From: Liolophura sinensis
Lineage: Eukaryota; Mollusca; Polyplacophora; Chitonida; Chitonidae
Reading direction: 5' to 3'
NCBI RefSeq assembly: GCF_032854445.1
Contig: NC_088304.1
Location: 21,429,850-21,493,849, forward strand
Length of the DNA: 64,000 nucleotides
Position numbers and translations under genes: made by a program. The notes under the pieces were generated by a model, which was not told the origin of the DNA, did not search any database, and saw only the letters and a program-made list of their open reading frames with translations. This document shows, in pieces, positions 26,825 through 38,899 of the stretch. Numbering within the stretch: position 1 is the stretch's first letter; each line of letters begins with the position of its first letter.

Positions 26825-27090
26825 AGTGAGTGATTGCTTGGGGTTTAACGCCGTACTTAACATGCACTCTAAGGACGAAGGAATCCTTATAGTGCATGTA
26901 ATGTGCTTCCTTGCTGCAGGACGGATTTTCACCGATCTTATATCTCTTGCTGCTTCACTGAGACGACTTACCGAGGGTACGTATAACTTCTTCTTCTAAG
27001 GTCTTAGGTGTGACGCAACCCAGAATTGAGTCTGGGTCTACCGTCTCCCAAAGCGGACGCTCTACAAACTGTGCTATCGGGGATGGGACA
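26825..27090 (-). mobile_element. SINE family B copy with a second tRNA-like head type
   Basis: GTGATTGCTTGGGGTTTAAC, GCCGTACTTAACATGC, GGTCTTAGGTGTGACGC. On minus the head is CCCCGATAGCACAGTTTGTA, GAGCGTCCGCTTTGGGAGAC and CAGACTCAATTCTGGG. Confidence 0.75.
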
Positions 27091-27307
27091 CAAGACGATT
27101 TGAAGCCATTTTTACATCCAGCAACTATCCACACACCTGTTAAAAACCAGGTGGAGAATTTTTATTTTGTGCTTTTGTATGTTAATACACATCCACAAGT
27201 GTATGTTAATACACATCCACAAGTGTATGTTAAGAAATGAAAAACATCCCTAAGGATGTCCTGATGTCAGATTTGTTTTTGGTCATATCTTGCTTTATAC
27301 TACACAG

Positions 27308-27497
27308 ATTTATTTGATTTATTTATTTATTTATTTGATTGGCGTTTTACGCCGTACTAAAGAATATTTCACTTATACGACGGCGGCCAGCATTATGGTG
27401 GGTGGAAACCGGACAGAGCCCGGAGTAAAACCATGACCATCCGCAGGTTGCTGCTAGACATTCCCACTTATGGCCGGAGAGGAAGCCAGCATGAGCT
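27308..27497 (-). mobile_element. SINE family A copy
   Basis: TTATTTATTTGATTGGCGTT, TTACGCCGTACTAAAGAATA, GGCGGCCAGCATTATGGTGG, CCGCAGGTTGCTG, GGCCGGAGAGGAAGCCAGCA in reverse orientation. Confidence 0.9.
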
Positions 27498-27617
27498 ATA
27501 CTACACAGATAACATCAGTAAAAAGCTCGAAAAAAATCCTTATCAAAGAGTAAATATATGCAACATATATGTAACCAAAAGTAATTAAAATCAGTGTAAG
27601 TGTTTTTAACACAATGA

Positions 27618-27768
27618 CTTGGGAAGGCCTGTCAGCAGCCTGCGAATCGTCGTGGGTCCCACCCGGGCTCTGCCCCTGCTTCCTATTACCATAATGCTGG
27701 CCGCCGTCACAGAAGTGAAATATTCTTGAGTATGGCGTAAAACACCAATCAAATAAATAAATAAATTT
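27618..27768 (+). mobile_element. SINE family A copy, headless
   Basis: GACTTGGGAAGGCCTG, CAGCAGCCTGCGAATCGTCG, CCGGGCTCTGCCCCTGC, ACCATAATGCTGGCCGCCG and AAATAAATAAATAAAT tail. Together with 27308-27497 it forms an inverted SINE pair. Confidence 0.88.
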
Positions 27769-28269
27769 AAGACAATGAGATGGACTAAAACGTGCATATC
27801 TCTTTCTATTTCTTATGTAAATGTATAACTTACCACGCAAAATAATTTTCATATGTCCAAGTGGTGTGCATTTTGAAACTATCATATTTAATACATCTAA
27901 ACAGCTAAGGAAATGTAACTGACATGAACATTAAATTCTGAATGATTAATTTGACCCTGCTATTGTTAGAAATTTGCAAAAATTCTGGATGAGTACCCTT
28001 CTAGGATACACAAGAGTTGTTTTGAGTCTTTGTCTGAGTCATTAAGTTGAATATTATAAAACTTCTGCATGTTCCAGTGCATGTCTTTGTGTAACAAGAT
28101 AATGCCAGCACAATTAACTGTAATCTTGATGTTAGAAACAAACACCCCTATTCAATTCCCAACATTCTCAAAAATAAAAGAAAGACAACAAAAACTAAGA
28201 AAACCTTAATAAAGGAAATGACAAAACGTCTTGTTGCCTAGTTTGTCTTTATATATGTACATTGTTTTA

Positions 28270-28850
28270 TGAGGCAGTCGTGGTGTACACGAAAATACAT
28301 AATTGCACTGTGTACCTGAACGGGAGGAATGATGAAGATAATTACCCGATTTTAATGAATCTTAAACATGGACAGGTTTGATTATACGGAAGGTATATGC
28401 CAAGTATCGTAAAAATAGGTTCAGTACTTTAGTTAGTGTTGCGTGGACAAAATCTGAATACACGGAAAAGCACTACTACACAAAATACTAAATGGGGATA
28501 ATTATAAAAATGATTACCTCATTGCCAATAAACTTAAACATACAGAAGTCCGGATGATAAGCAAGGTGTGTGGAAAGTTTCTTCAAAATCAGCGCAGTAT
28601 ACCTGGACAAAATCTGAATACATGAAAGGCACACAAAGTCCTAATTATGAAAATAATTATCCGATTGCCATTAAACTTAAGCATGCACAAGTTCAGAGAA
28701 TAGTCAAGATGAATGGTAAGTTTCACTGAGTTCGATGCAATAGTTCGGAAGAGATGCATCGACAAAATCGCGTCTACAGACAGACAGACAGACAGACAAG
28801 GGTGATTCCAGTATACCACCACCCTCACTTCGCTGAAGGGGTTATAAAAT
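28270..28850 (+). repeat. Dispersed repeat with three ~160-bp internal units
   Basis: AATTACCCGAT, AATTATAAAAATGATTACC and AATAATTATCCGATTGCC each precede a CTTAAACAT/GCATGCAC run and ACAAAATC(TGAATAC). It ends in (ACAG)n, GTATACCACCACCCTC and CTTCGCTGAAGGGGTTATAA. A reverse relative is at 10240-10470. Confidence 0.65.
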
Positions 28851-29426
28851 GATTTCATTTGTGCATGATGTTGGTATAGTATGTATGATCTATATTTTCT
28901 TAGAATTATTTCCTGCTCTGGCTGTAGTGCTGTCTGAAATAACAACAAAGATAGAAAGCGTTCCTATCTGTATTTGCCGCTGACAGGTGTCACATCAGCA
29001 GCCAATCAGCACGATCTCGAGGCTTACAGAAGACATATGGACACTCCCCCACCCCCTCCCTCGCCCATGACAACTTGTGATGGCGTGTGTTTTTGATAAA
29101 CATAAAATTACATGAAGCATCATTCATCAAATCCGAACAATTGACCAGACCGATCTGTATAAGATCGACATTCCCTAAAGGTCGAATAGAGTTCAAGTAC
29201 TTGTCACGCTAAGGATGTTAAGAACTGAAACCACTATATAGCCAGACCATGTAAAGTCGAAACAATGGAGGTGCGCTGAGTCAAGGGTGTCAGTGATTAT
29301 CGCTAGTTATAGGTTACACGAGCGCATTGATTTTACCTACTTTTATGTGTAAATTTGTCAACTTTAACCTCAAGAATATATATTCCCTAAGTTTGGCGTG
29401 GTAGAATACCATACCACCACATGCAG

Positions 29427-29600
29427 CTAACACATTTCTCTACAAATAGGTCATGCTTGGCTCATGGGGACCGTATTTCACCTGCTATGTGTGACGATTT
29501 GTTAACTATCACACTGTCTTCGCTGCTTTGTCTTTTTTTTTCTATGCCGTGCGTCTTAATTATGTCAAATTATAATAGTAGCATGTCAACTGTTATGGAG
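29427..29600 (-). repeat. Dispersed repeat family C (reverse copy)
   Basis: CCGTATTTCACCTGCTATGT, GTGACGATTTGTTAACTATC and the following text are the reverse of the family at 37735, 38040, 39510, 44735 and 54185. Confidence 0.6.
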
Positions 29601-29689
29601 ACCTTCAGTTTAATCGTAAAAAGTTTTAAATATTTCAATATGTCTTATGTGATCGCCAGCCTGTATATATCAACTTATCCTAGCAGTTC

Positions 29690-31820
29690 GTCTGTCTGTA
29701 GCTGTCAGCATACCTTATCAGTTCGTCTGTCTGTAGCTTTCAGTAAACCTTACCAGTTCACCTGTCTGTAGCTGTCAGTTGGCCAGTCTGTAGCTGTCAG
29801 TACAGCTTATCAGTTCGTCTGTCTGTAGCTGTCAGTATACCTTACCAGTTCACCTGTCTGTAGCTGTCAGTTGGCCTCTCTGTAGCTGTCAGTATAACTT
29901 ACCACTTCGTCTGTCTGTAGTTCTCAGTATACCTTACCAGTTGGCCTGTGTGTAGCTATCCGTATACCTTACCAGTTGGCCTGTCTGTAGCTGTCAGTAT
30001 AACGTACCAGTTCGTCAGTATACCTTACCAGTTGGCCTGTGTGTAGCTATCCGTATACCTTACCAGGTGACCTCTCTGTAGCTGTCAGTATAACTTACCA
30101 GTTCCTCTGTCTGTAGCTGTCAGTATACCTTACCAGTTGGCCTGTCTGCAGCTGTCAGTTGGTCTGTCTGTAGCTGTCAGTAAACTTTACCAGTTCGCCT
30201 GTCTGTAGCTGTCAGTTGGCCTGTCTGTAGCTGTCAGTATATCTTACCAATTCGCCTGTCTGTAGCTGTCAGTATACTTTACCAGTTCGCCTGTCTGTAG
30301 CTGTCAGTTGGCTTGTCTGTAGCTGTCAGAATACCTTACCAGTTAACCTGTCTGTAGCTGTCAGTATACCTTACCAGTTCGTCTGTATGTAGCTATCAGT
30401 ATAACTTACCAGTTCATCTGTATGTAGCTGTCAGTATAACTTACCAGTTTGTCTTTCTGTAGCTGTCAGTATAACTTACCAGTTCGTCTGTGTGTAGCTG
30501 TCAGTATACTTTACTAGTTTGTGTGTCTGTAGCTATCAGTATACCTTATAAGTTCGTCTGTCTGTAGCTATCAGTATACCTTACCAGTTTGCTTGTCTAT
30601 AGCTGTCAGTTGGCCTGTCTGTAGCTGTCAGTATACTTTACCAGTTCGCCTGTCTGTAGCTGTCAGTATATCTTACCAGTTGGCCTATCTGTACCTGTCT
30701 GTATACCTTAATAGTTGGCCTGTCTGTAGCTGTCAGTTGACCTGTTTGTAGCTATCGGTATACCTTACCAGTTGGCCAGTCTGTAGCTGTCAGTATAACT
30801 TACCAGTTTGTCTGTCTGTAGCTGACAGTATAACTTACCAGTTGTCCTGTCTGTATCTGTTAGTATACTTTACCAGTTGGCCTGCCTGTAGTTGTCAGTA
30901 TACCTTACCAGTTGGCCTGTCTGTAGCTGTCAGTATACCTTACAAGTTCGCCTGTCTGTAGCTGTCAGTATAACCTACCAGTTTGTCTGTCTGTAGCTGT
31001 AACTTATTAATTCGTCTGTGTGTAGCTGTCAGTAAACCTTACCAATTTGCCTGTCTGTAGCTGTCAGTATACCTTACCAGTTCGCCTGTCTGTGGCTGTC
31101 AGTTGACTTGTCTGTAGCTGTCAGTATAACTTACCAGTTTGTCTGTCTGTAGCTATCAGTGTAACTTACCAGTTGACCTGTCTGTAGCTGTCAGTATAGC
31201 TTACCAGTTTGTCTGTCTGTAGCTGTCAGTATAACTTACCAGTTTGTCTGTCTGTAGCTGTCAGTATACCTTATCAGTTCGCCTGTCTGTAACTGTCAGT
31301 TGACCTGTCTGTAGCTGTCAGTATACCTTACCAGTATGTTTGTGTGTAGCTGTCAGTATAACTTACCAGTTCGTCTGTGTGTAGCTGTCAGTATACTTTA
31401 CCAGTTCGTCTGTCTGTAACTGTCAGTATACCTTACCAGTTAACCTGTCTGTAGCTGTCAGTATACCTTATCAGTTCGCCTGTCTGTAACTGTCAGTTGG
31501 CCTGTCTGTAGCTGTCAGTATACCTTACCAGTATGTTTGTGTGTAGCTGTCAGTATAACTTACCAGTTCGTCTGTGTGTAGCTGTCAGTATACTTTACCA
31601 GTTCGTCTGTCTGTAACTGTCAGTATACCTTACCAGTTCGTCTGTCTGTAGCTGTCAGTATACCTTACCAGTTGGCCTGTCTGTAGTTGTCAGCACACCT
31701 TACCAATTCGTCTGTCTGTAGCTGTCAGCATACCTTACCAGTTGGCCTGTCTGTAGCTGTCAGTATAATTTACCAGTTCCTCTGTCTGTAGCTGTTAGTG
31801 TCAGCAGTCTGTCCGTCCGT
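29690..31820 (-). repeat. 35-bp satellite derived from a lectin exon donor, ~60 units
   Basis: Plus-strand unit GTTCGTCTGTCTGTAGCTGT-CAGTATACCTTACCA, with shorter 22-bp variants (GTTGGCCTGTCTGTAGCTGTCA). On minus each full unit reads CGAACTG|GTAAG, matching the exon end AGGCGAACTG and donor GTAAGT of the CTLD exon at 49174. This is copy 1 of the duplicated segment. Confidence 0.9.
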
Positions 31821-31837
31821 TTGGTGGATCGCCGCCG

Positions 31838-31936
31838 AGCTCTGCCCGGTTTTCTCCTACCATAACGCTGGCCTCTGTTGCATAAGGGACTTATTTTTGA
31901 GTACGGCGTAAAATACCAGTCAAACAAAAATAAATC
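31838..31936 (+). mobile_element. SINE family A inserted in the 35-bp satellite
   Basis: GAGCTCTGCCCGGTTTTCTC, CTACCATAACGCTGGCC, GAGTACGGCGTAAAATACCA then AAATAAATC; satellite-like units resume after it. Confidence 0.85.
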
Positions 31937-32029
31937 AAATAATTGTCCGTCTGATTGTAGCTTTCAAAGTAACTTGCGAGCTCGTCTGTCTTTAGTTTCC
32001 AATGTAGCTTGCCAGTTCGTCTGTCCATA

Positions 32030-32125
32030 GCTGGCTATGAAACTTTCATATTCGCCTGTCCATAGTTGTCAATGACGGCGTCACATGACCACGAAGACAG
32101 GACGGAGAGAACATGCCTCTGTTAC
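32030..32125 (-). pseudogene. Truncated copy of the CTLD first exon
   Basis: On minus, CGGTAACAG|AGG is followed by about 15 codons (HVLSVLSSWSCDAVI) matching the start of the exon at 49405. Then the sequence jumps directly into a satellite-like unit (GGACAGGCGAA). The GSCYYL-to-ATDRR body of the exon is missing. Confidence 0.75.
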
Positions 32126-33950
32126 CGATGCATTCACAACAATATACTGGAATACAGTATGCGATATTTTAGTTAATAGTGGAGAAAACATGGAGCTCTG
32201 TTGAAAGAGCGCGATTTGTTAGTTGTAAATGTGGTCTTCAATTTTCTTACTATGTATCTATAAAGAGAAAAAGAAACTTGAAAATTTTTTATGTAGGGTG
32301 GGTATTTGGGGCCACCTCTTGGTATATAGTGTCTTCTTAATGTGATAAATTAGGATCAAAAGACATGTTTAATAAATATCTTTGGAGTATAATTTGGTGT
32401 TTTTAGCTAACAAATGTGAGTTTGAACATATTTATATTTTTATTAATTTATATTTTTGATTAGTATTTTACGATGTACTCATAAATATTTATTAACATTT
32501 TTCATATATTCATAAATATTATTATAATTCAGGTTAAATGCATGTGTTTAGATAGAAAAACAAAATTAAATGCAAATAAATTTATTAGACACACTTCTTT
32601 AGAACTTTATTATGCAAAGACATTATTATGCAAATATATACATGCACCTAGATTTGCTCCCAAATACCCACAGTACAAAAATATTTTTAAATAACCTCTT
32701 CTCCAAACTAAAACGATGGACAAAAATACCACAGGACAGATTTTCAATGAAGTTTTTAAGCTCTTTCATCAAATTTTGACATCGTTTTTATTTTGTTCTC
32801 CTTTTAATGGTTGAATTGAACGTGTGCTTTTTGTTACCGAATGGATCCGGCAGAGATATCCACCAATGATATAGCGACATCTTTTGACGCCACTTCAACG
32901 TTTGCTGTGACGTCACGCTATTGTCTGCGCAGTTGGTTATTTTTCCAGATCCCACATTTGAGAGTTTATGGTTTGATTGGTGATAGGTGAGAACTTGTAC
33001 CACCCGAGTGTGCATTCGATTGGTGTACGGTAATCGGGACTCGAACCTACGAACAAAAGGCTTTAAAACATTCCAATATCCACTGAACTGTCTGGGAGGG
33101 CCAAACAATCGTTTCGTTTCAGACGACTTTAAACGTTTTCTGCGACATCTATCCTTCGTACAACATAAGAATGTTATGTATGAAAAGTTCATTCGCTTGT
33201 TATCAATGTGAAGTTTATTTTCGGACAGTTTCGACCTTGGCCCTCATTTCAAATACACCAAATGCGGCCAGTGTGAGAAAAGGAAGAGTGGCGTCATCAA
33301 TTCTCTTAGGCACAAACATGAACAGCAAAACAAAGTTTGTACTAAGGTGAACTGGTGGGTCTTATTTGTGGATTTCTGATTACGAACATTTTGGATATCT
33401 CAGGCCTTGATATGTCAATTTGACAGAAATTGCGTAATCTACGCAAACGATGTAACATCTTTTATTATTTGCCTGAAATGACACCGCGCGATTCTTGACA
33501 AAGAAGCTATAGTTGTCACGTTACTACAAACACGTTTAAGTAGGAGAATCAACTGTCGCTCGTCGTTTGTCCACTACGGAATAATGCCTGTACGCAGCAC
33601 CCTTTCTTTATGACGTGTCAGAATTTTCTGTTAAATTCTGGAACATCAGTATGCGTGTATTGGTGTGTGGTTGGAGCTTGGCATGACCGAGAGTTTAAAG
33701 TGCTTGAATTTGCAATCACTAGGAAACATGAGCTACGGTTTTAACCCCAGGATATGAAGGAAATTTGCATATTCGACACTCCCACTGTTCATGGGGTCTG
33801 GACTATATTAAGTGACTGACGCAGCTCGTGTGGCCATTTGCCAAGGACAAGTGGTTTGTCCTCAGGCACTTTTCGCCACCCATTAAAATGACCGCCATTG
33901 TAAGATATAAATTCTTAACAGTGTCGTTAAGCAACAGTCATATAAATAAA
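32126..33950. other. Intergenic, no recognised gene
   Basis: AT-rich DNA up to about 32.8 kb, then mixed sequence. The open stretches at 32788-33211 on both strands overlap each other and lack recognisable homology. Nothing else is supported. Confidence 0.4.
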
Positions 33951-33954
33951 CAAA

Positions 33955-34213
33955 AGCCTCCGTGGCTCAATTGGTTAGCGCTCTAACGCAGCGTAATTAC
34001 CCAGAAGCCTCTCACCAATGCGGTCGCTATGAGTTCAAGTTCAACTCATGCTGGCATCCTCTCAGACCGTTTGTGGAAAGGTCAGCCAGAAAACTGCGGA
34101 TGGTCGTGGGTTTCTTCCATGCTTTGCCCGGTTCCCTCCTACCGTAAAGCTGGTCGCCCTCGTATAAGTGAAATATTCTTGAGTACGGCGTAAAACACCA
34201 ATCAAATAAATAA
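33955..34213 (+). mobile_element. SINE family A, full length
   Basis: Head GCCTCCGTGGCTCAATTGGT TAGCG, B-box-like GAGTTCAAGTTCAAC, body GAAAGGTCAGCCAGAAAACT, CTACCGTAAAGCTGG, GAGTACGGCGTAAAACACC and AAAT tail. Confidence 0.9.
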
Positions 34214-34639
34214 ATATGCATAAATAAATTGTAGTTAAATTGTCTGTTAGAGTGTTGTTGTATTTCTCTGTTATGTGTTGCCATGGGCATTGTCTCAAAC
34301 ACACAGTTTTGTAAAACGATCAAGAGATCTTATTATATTTCACTGGATTTGGTATCTCTCTTTTCTTGGTATTACATGAAAACCTACCTCAGAGGCGAAT
34401 GTGACGAGCGTCAATGGCTGCAGGCGGTCCACAGGATCCCTCGCAAGATGAGAGGATATGTTAAATAAGATCCGTGTAGAAGTTGTTATCTGAATGAGCT
34501 GACTACCATCCAATCCCTCCTGTCTTTTAACAGAAGCTGGCAGCCCTTGTCGGCCCAGTGAATGGCAGACCACAGTCAACGAGGTAAAGAGTTCCAGTCC
34601 AGTTGTCGCTTGACGAGGTATTTTCCTCTTTTCTACAAC

Positions 34640-35490
34640 GAATTGCTCTCGTTTCCTCAAAAGCAAAGTGCACCGGTTTTCTTTACAGCAAAATGTACTG
34701 GTTTTCTTTACTTCGAATAGCACTGGTTTTCTGGATACAACGGATACCAGTTTTCTCTCCATCAAAGTGTACTTTTTTTCATCACTGAATTTGACTGGTA
34801 TTCTGCGCAATAAAATGTGTTTATTTTCTCCACTGGGAAATGTGCTGATTTGCCCCGCAGTTAAGTGCCCTAGTTTCCATACAGTTGAGTGTGCAGTAAA
34901 GTTTTCTACGCATTAGAGTGTGCTGGTTTGTCAGCAGCGATTCTACGCATTAAAGTGTGCTGGTTTCTCAGCAGCGATTCTACGCATTGAAGTGTGCTGG
35001 TTTCTCAGCAGCGATTCTACGCATTAAAGTGTGCTGGTTTCTCAGCAGCGATTCTATGCATTGAAGTGTGCTGGTTTCTCAGCAGCGATTCTACGCATTA
35101 AAGTGTGCTGGTTTCTCAGCAGCGATTCTACGCATTGAAGTGTGCTGGTTTCTCAGCAGCGATTCTACGCATTGAAGTGTGCTAGTTTCTCAGCAGCGAT
35201 TCTACGCATTGAAGTGTGCTGGTTTCTCAGCAGCGATTCTACGCATTAAAGTGTGCTGGTTTCTCAGCAGCGATTCTATGCATTGAAGTGTGCTGGTTTC
35301 TCAGCAGCGATTCTACGCAGGAAGTATCTTAGTTTTCCACGCAATGAAGCGTGGTGATTTTTTCGCATCAACATGTCTTATTTTTCCCGCAGTGACGTTT
35401 GGTGACTTTGTCCGAAATAAAATGCGGTGTTTTACTCCGCAGTGAAGTGTGATGGTTTTTTTTTGCAGCAAAATACCCTGGTTTTGCCCC
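34640..35490 (+). repeat. 37-bp satellite (ctggtttctcagcagcgatt...)
   Basis: From about 34908 to 35318, 11 nearly identical 37-bp units of TCTACGCATTGAAGTGTGCT-GGTTTCTCAGCAGCGAT, alternating GAAG and AAAG. Both flanks are older, divergent versions (GGTTTTCTTTACAGC, CCCGCAGTGACG). The matching block of copy 2 (55500-55960) contains only divergent units. Confidence 0.92.
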
Positions 35491-36439
35491 TGGTGAGCAG
35501 TGAAATACGATTATTTTCTCTGGACCTTTTCCGATTCCTACCAATCATTACTTTAGTGAACAGTCAATAACTGAAATATTAACACCGCGGTGGTTCATTG
35601 AAATTAATAAATACAAATATCAAAAGTAGATTCAAGCACTAAGACACAAAGAAACCACCAGTAAAAATCGCATCAAATCCACCAGTAGTAGCGCTGAATG
35701 CTACTGTTTAATAACCAACGCGAAACCTTGATAAAAAATTGCTAGCACTCCATGTTAGTCCATGAATACGATCATGACAATTAATTTCACTCTTCTACAA
35801 TAATTCCAGTCTTCACACAATCGTTTTTGTCCAGTAAGTCATGCAAGCTACGTCGTCTTTCTGCTCAGAACAAAAATTGGGACCGTTTGTCCAATGCAAG
35901 TAGTCATAATGTGCAACAGCACAAACAATTGTTACAGACAGCCACAAGTACATGTAAGGTAGCGCTCCTCATTCTCCAACGTGTCGATGCGAACATTAGC
36001 ATTTCCTAAGAAGGGTACTTAGCGATAGCTCAACCTTGAATAGCCACACAAGTTGAAAAAAAAATAATGCTATCGCCTTCTGAAAGAATCTAATGAAATC
36101 CGTATTGACTAAATGCGATCATATTATTTATTGATTTTATTCAGTTTTCATTTCTGAACAGTCATTTCAACGTACTAGGTGTCTGCTCCGGTTGGCAAGG
36201 ATTAAAACGCATAAGTGTAAAGCCTTATGCTGGAATGAAAAAACGCTCATGCCGACCCTGCTGACGGCCGTGAGAGCTTGACAAAGTGTCCTAGTGCCAA
36301 GCGTACAGTGTACGAACTGCTAATTGCAATTAACATCGCTGCATTATGTTTTTTTTTATCTAACCCTGCCTCAGCTATGATCCTAAGGGCGTGTAATTTG
36401 CTACTATTTGAGCATTTAGATGAACAGTTAGACTAAAGT

Positions 36440-36520
36440 CCTTAAATTGGTAAGAAGCCGTATTTCACCGGTTACGTGTGACCGTTTGCCAATTATCACA
36501 TCTCGTCGCTGCTCCGGATG
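36440..36520 (-). repeat. Dispersed repeat family C fragment
   Basis: AGCCGTATTTCACCGGTTAC, GTGTGACCGTTTGCCAATTA in reverse orientation. Confidence 0.6.
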
Positions 36521-36591
36521 GATTGGTGATCGAATATATGACTGGATTTATGACTGATCGAGATAAAAGACATTTAATTTGATTGTTTAAT

Positions 36592-36672
36592 AAGTTAATT
36601 AATTGGTCTTTTAAGGCGTTCTCAAGAATATTTCACTTATGCGACCCCTGCCAGCATAATGGTGGGAAGAAA
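36592..36672 (-). mobile_element. SINE family A fragment
   Basis: TTGGTCTTTTAAGGCGTTCT, CAAGAATATTTCACTTATGC, CCAGCATAATGGTGGG in reverse orientation. Confidence 0.75.
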
Positions 36673-37734
36673 CAAATTGTTTGACTGGAACAAATATGGA
36701 CCCTGAGTGTAAAATGTTACAGATATATGTTTTTTTTGCTTTGTGTTTCAAGTTTGTTACATCCCCCTGAATATAGTAATAGCGTTTCCTCACTGTTTTA
36801 CAAGAGATGCCAAAGACGCACGCCAGCCACAACGCCCCCTCCCTCAGTTGTCCCTACTTTTCCGGTGCAACGTTCCTTCCCGATAAAAACAGTGCTCTGA
36901 CTAGTACCTGGACCTCTATAGGGAAAACCCTAGGTTAGATAAGTAGCACGATTACCAACTTAGCTTGAAGACAGCAGGACTACCTGCGTACACGGAGGAC
37001 GCTGTCACCACTCAGCCACCCTGAAGTTCCACATGAACATGACTGCGAGTGCATGTGAGTGGCCAGCGGACAGGGGACTAGATTTACTTTTGTGGAACTG
37101 GAATGGGTGGGATATCTATTATTTCCCCATGATATATCAATAAATTAACTGAGAGCGGCGTAAAAAAACAGTCAATTTACTAAACCTTAATGAAAGACAT
37201 CTAAAAATATCGCCCCTTAAGACAACATGACATAGGGCCGATTCCACAAAGCCATTTCTGACAAGTCAAAATTTGAAATATGATCATAAAACTTATTTTC
37301 AAATTTCAGAAATTAAAATGTTGTCCCCCTCAAAAATTTCAACTTCTAGTACAAAGAATCGTTCCAAGTTTTTAAATATTGTCTTCAGTCAGAAAAGGCT
37401 TTATGGAATCGGCCCCGTAGCTGATATTTATCAAACGTCTCAAACAAATTCACACAACTACAACTGAAATATTTTGCTCTTTGAAGTTTAACATTTTTAT
37501 ATTGACCCTTTATTGCAAAACATTGTACGAACTTCAATTGAAGCACTTTCCTACTGATTCTGTCTTTTACAGCACTTGCAAGTTGCTTGACAAATACGAG
37601 CTTAGAGCAATAGTGCTGAAAGAGAGATGATTATACATTTTAAACAACGAATTTTTTAATCCAAGGCGCACCACACCAAATGTAAACATCACGGACATGA
37701 TCAAGCAGTAATAAATAAGACGTACAGCATGGAG

Positions 37735-38275
37735 AAAGAAAACAGGGTGGCGACGACCGTGTGATGGTTGGCTAATGGTCACACGTAACCGGTGAAATAC
37801 TGCCTCTTGTCAATTTATCTCAGTTATTCTAACTTCCTGTAAATGCATAAATAGTAACGTATTACACACAGCCTAGATTGCTTAAGACGAATTAGGTAAA
37901 AAAAAATGCAGTGCTGTTTATTGCAATTTATTAGACGTCTGTTCTAGAGTTACTACAAAACAAATTAACATACATTAACATTAAAACAATGGAAAGCAGA
38001 GTCCTGATTTATGTATGAGTACAATATAATTAAGGTGTACAGCACAGGGAGAAAAACAAAGCAGCGACGAAGGTGTGATCGTTGGCAAATGGTCACACGT
38101 AATCCGTGAAACACGGCCGCTTGTCAATTTACCTCACCTGGGGTTTTATTCTAACTGTTCATGTAAATGCATAAATGGTAGCAAATTACACGCCCCTAGC
38201 ACCATGGCTGAAGTAGAATGTAATAAATAATGCAGTGATGTTTATTGCAGTTTAGTAGACGTCACTGCAAAGACC
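37735..38275 (+). repeat. Dispersed repeat family C, two tandem copies
   Basis: Copy one (37735-37940) and copy two (38030-38275) both have GGCAAATGGTCACACGTAA, CGGTGAAATAC-GCC, CTTGTCAATTTA, AAATGCATAAATRGTAGC, then TTACACGCC and ATTGCARTTTA, TTAGACGTC. No protein or terminal repeat was found. Confidence 0.7.
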
Positions 38276-38899
38276 ACTCCATGATTGATGTTTGAAGGTT
38301 CTTTGCATTCTGGGAAGCACCATGCACGTGAACATGTTCTCTAGTCTCCCTGTTTGATTCTCGGTCTTATGCAGTTTATCAACTGTATTTGACACGCCCA
38401 AGGCTACATGCACAAATAAGCCAACAATAACTAATTTTTTCCCGTTCTTTTATCTTAAGAAAGCGTATGTCTGTTAGCCAATGCAACGCCTTGAATCGGG
38501 AGTAAGTTTCTTTTGTCAGATGCTTTTACGTTATTCCTTTCTGTTTAAGAAATCCCTGTGAAGTTGTTTGCAGAGTAAAGTGGCTCCTTTCTGTTACTTT
38601 GCTGCAAAACGAGTTTAAATCACAAATGATGTGAACATATACTATTTAATTTAATCACTATTTATAAAAATTGAAACTTTTAGAGAGTTACGACGTCATT
38701 GGAAAACCAATGCCACGTCTTATTAACTAAAACTCAACAAAACTGCACTAATCATGGCGTATTTCTTCAGTAACAGTTACAAGCATCAATTCAACAACTA
38801 GGAATTTTTGTTAGAGCTAAAAGCATTCACACACCAGTTTGTACGAAATTGCTACAATAACAAGCCTTTACTTACCAGTCATATTTTCAAAAAAATTTA

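Larger units (their letters stand above)
24905..36330. repeat. Segmental duplication, copy 1 (degraded)
   Basis: Colinear blocks match copy 2: 24905-26450 with 38370-40840, 28985-29220 with 43385-43600, 29690-32110 with 48340-49410, 34330-36330 with 55155-57140. Orientation is the same. Example: CGTCTTGAGC/CGCCTTGAAT after GCAAC in the first block, and GAATGAGCTGACTACCATCC in the last. Confidence 0.8.

Noticed and set aside
26447-26833. 128-codon plus-strand open frame
   Set aside because: No recognisable domain, no conserved counterpart in the duplicated block, and partly overlaps a SINE edge.
29690-31820. CRISPR-like array
   Set aside because: Direct repeats are contiguous, units vary in length, no unique spacers exist, and the DNA is eukaryotic.
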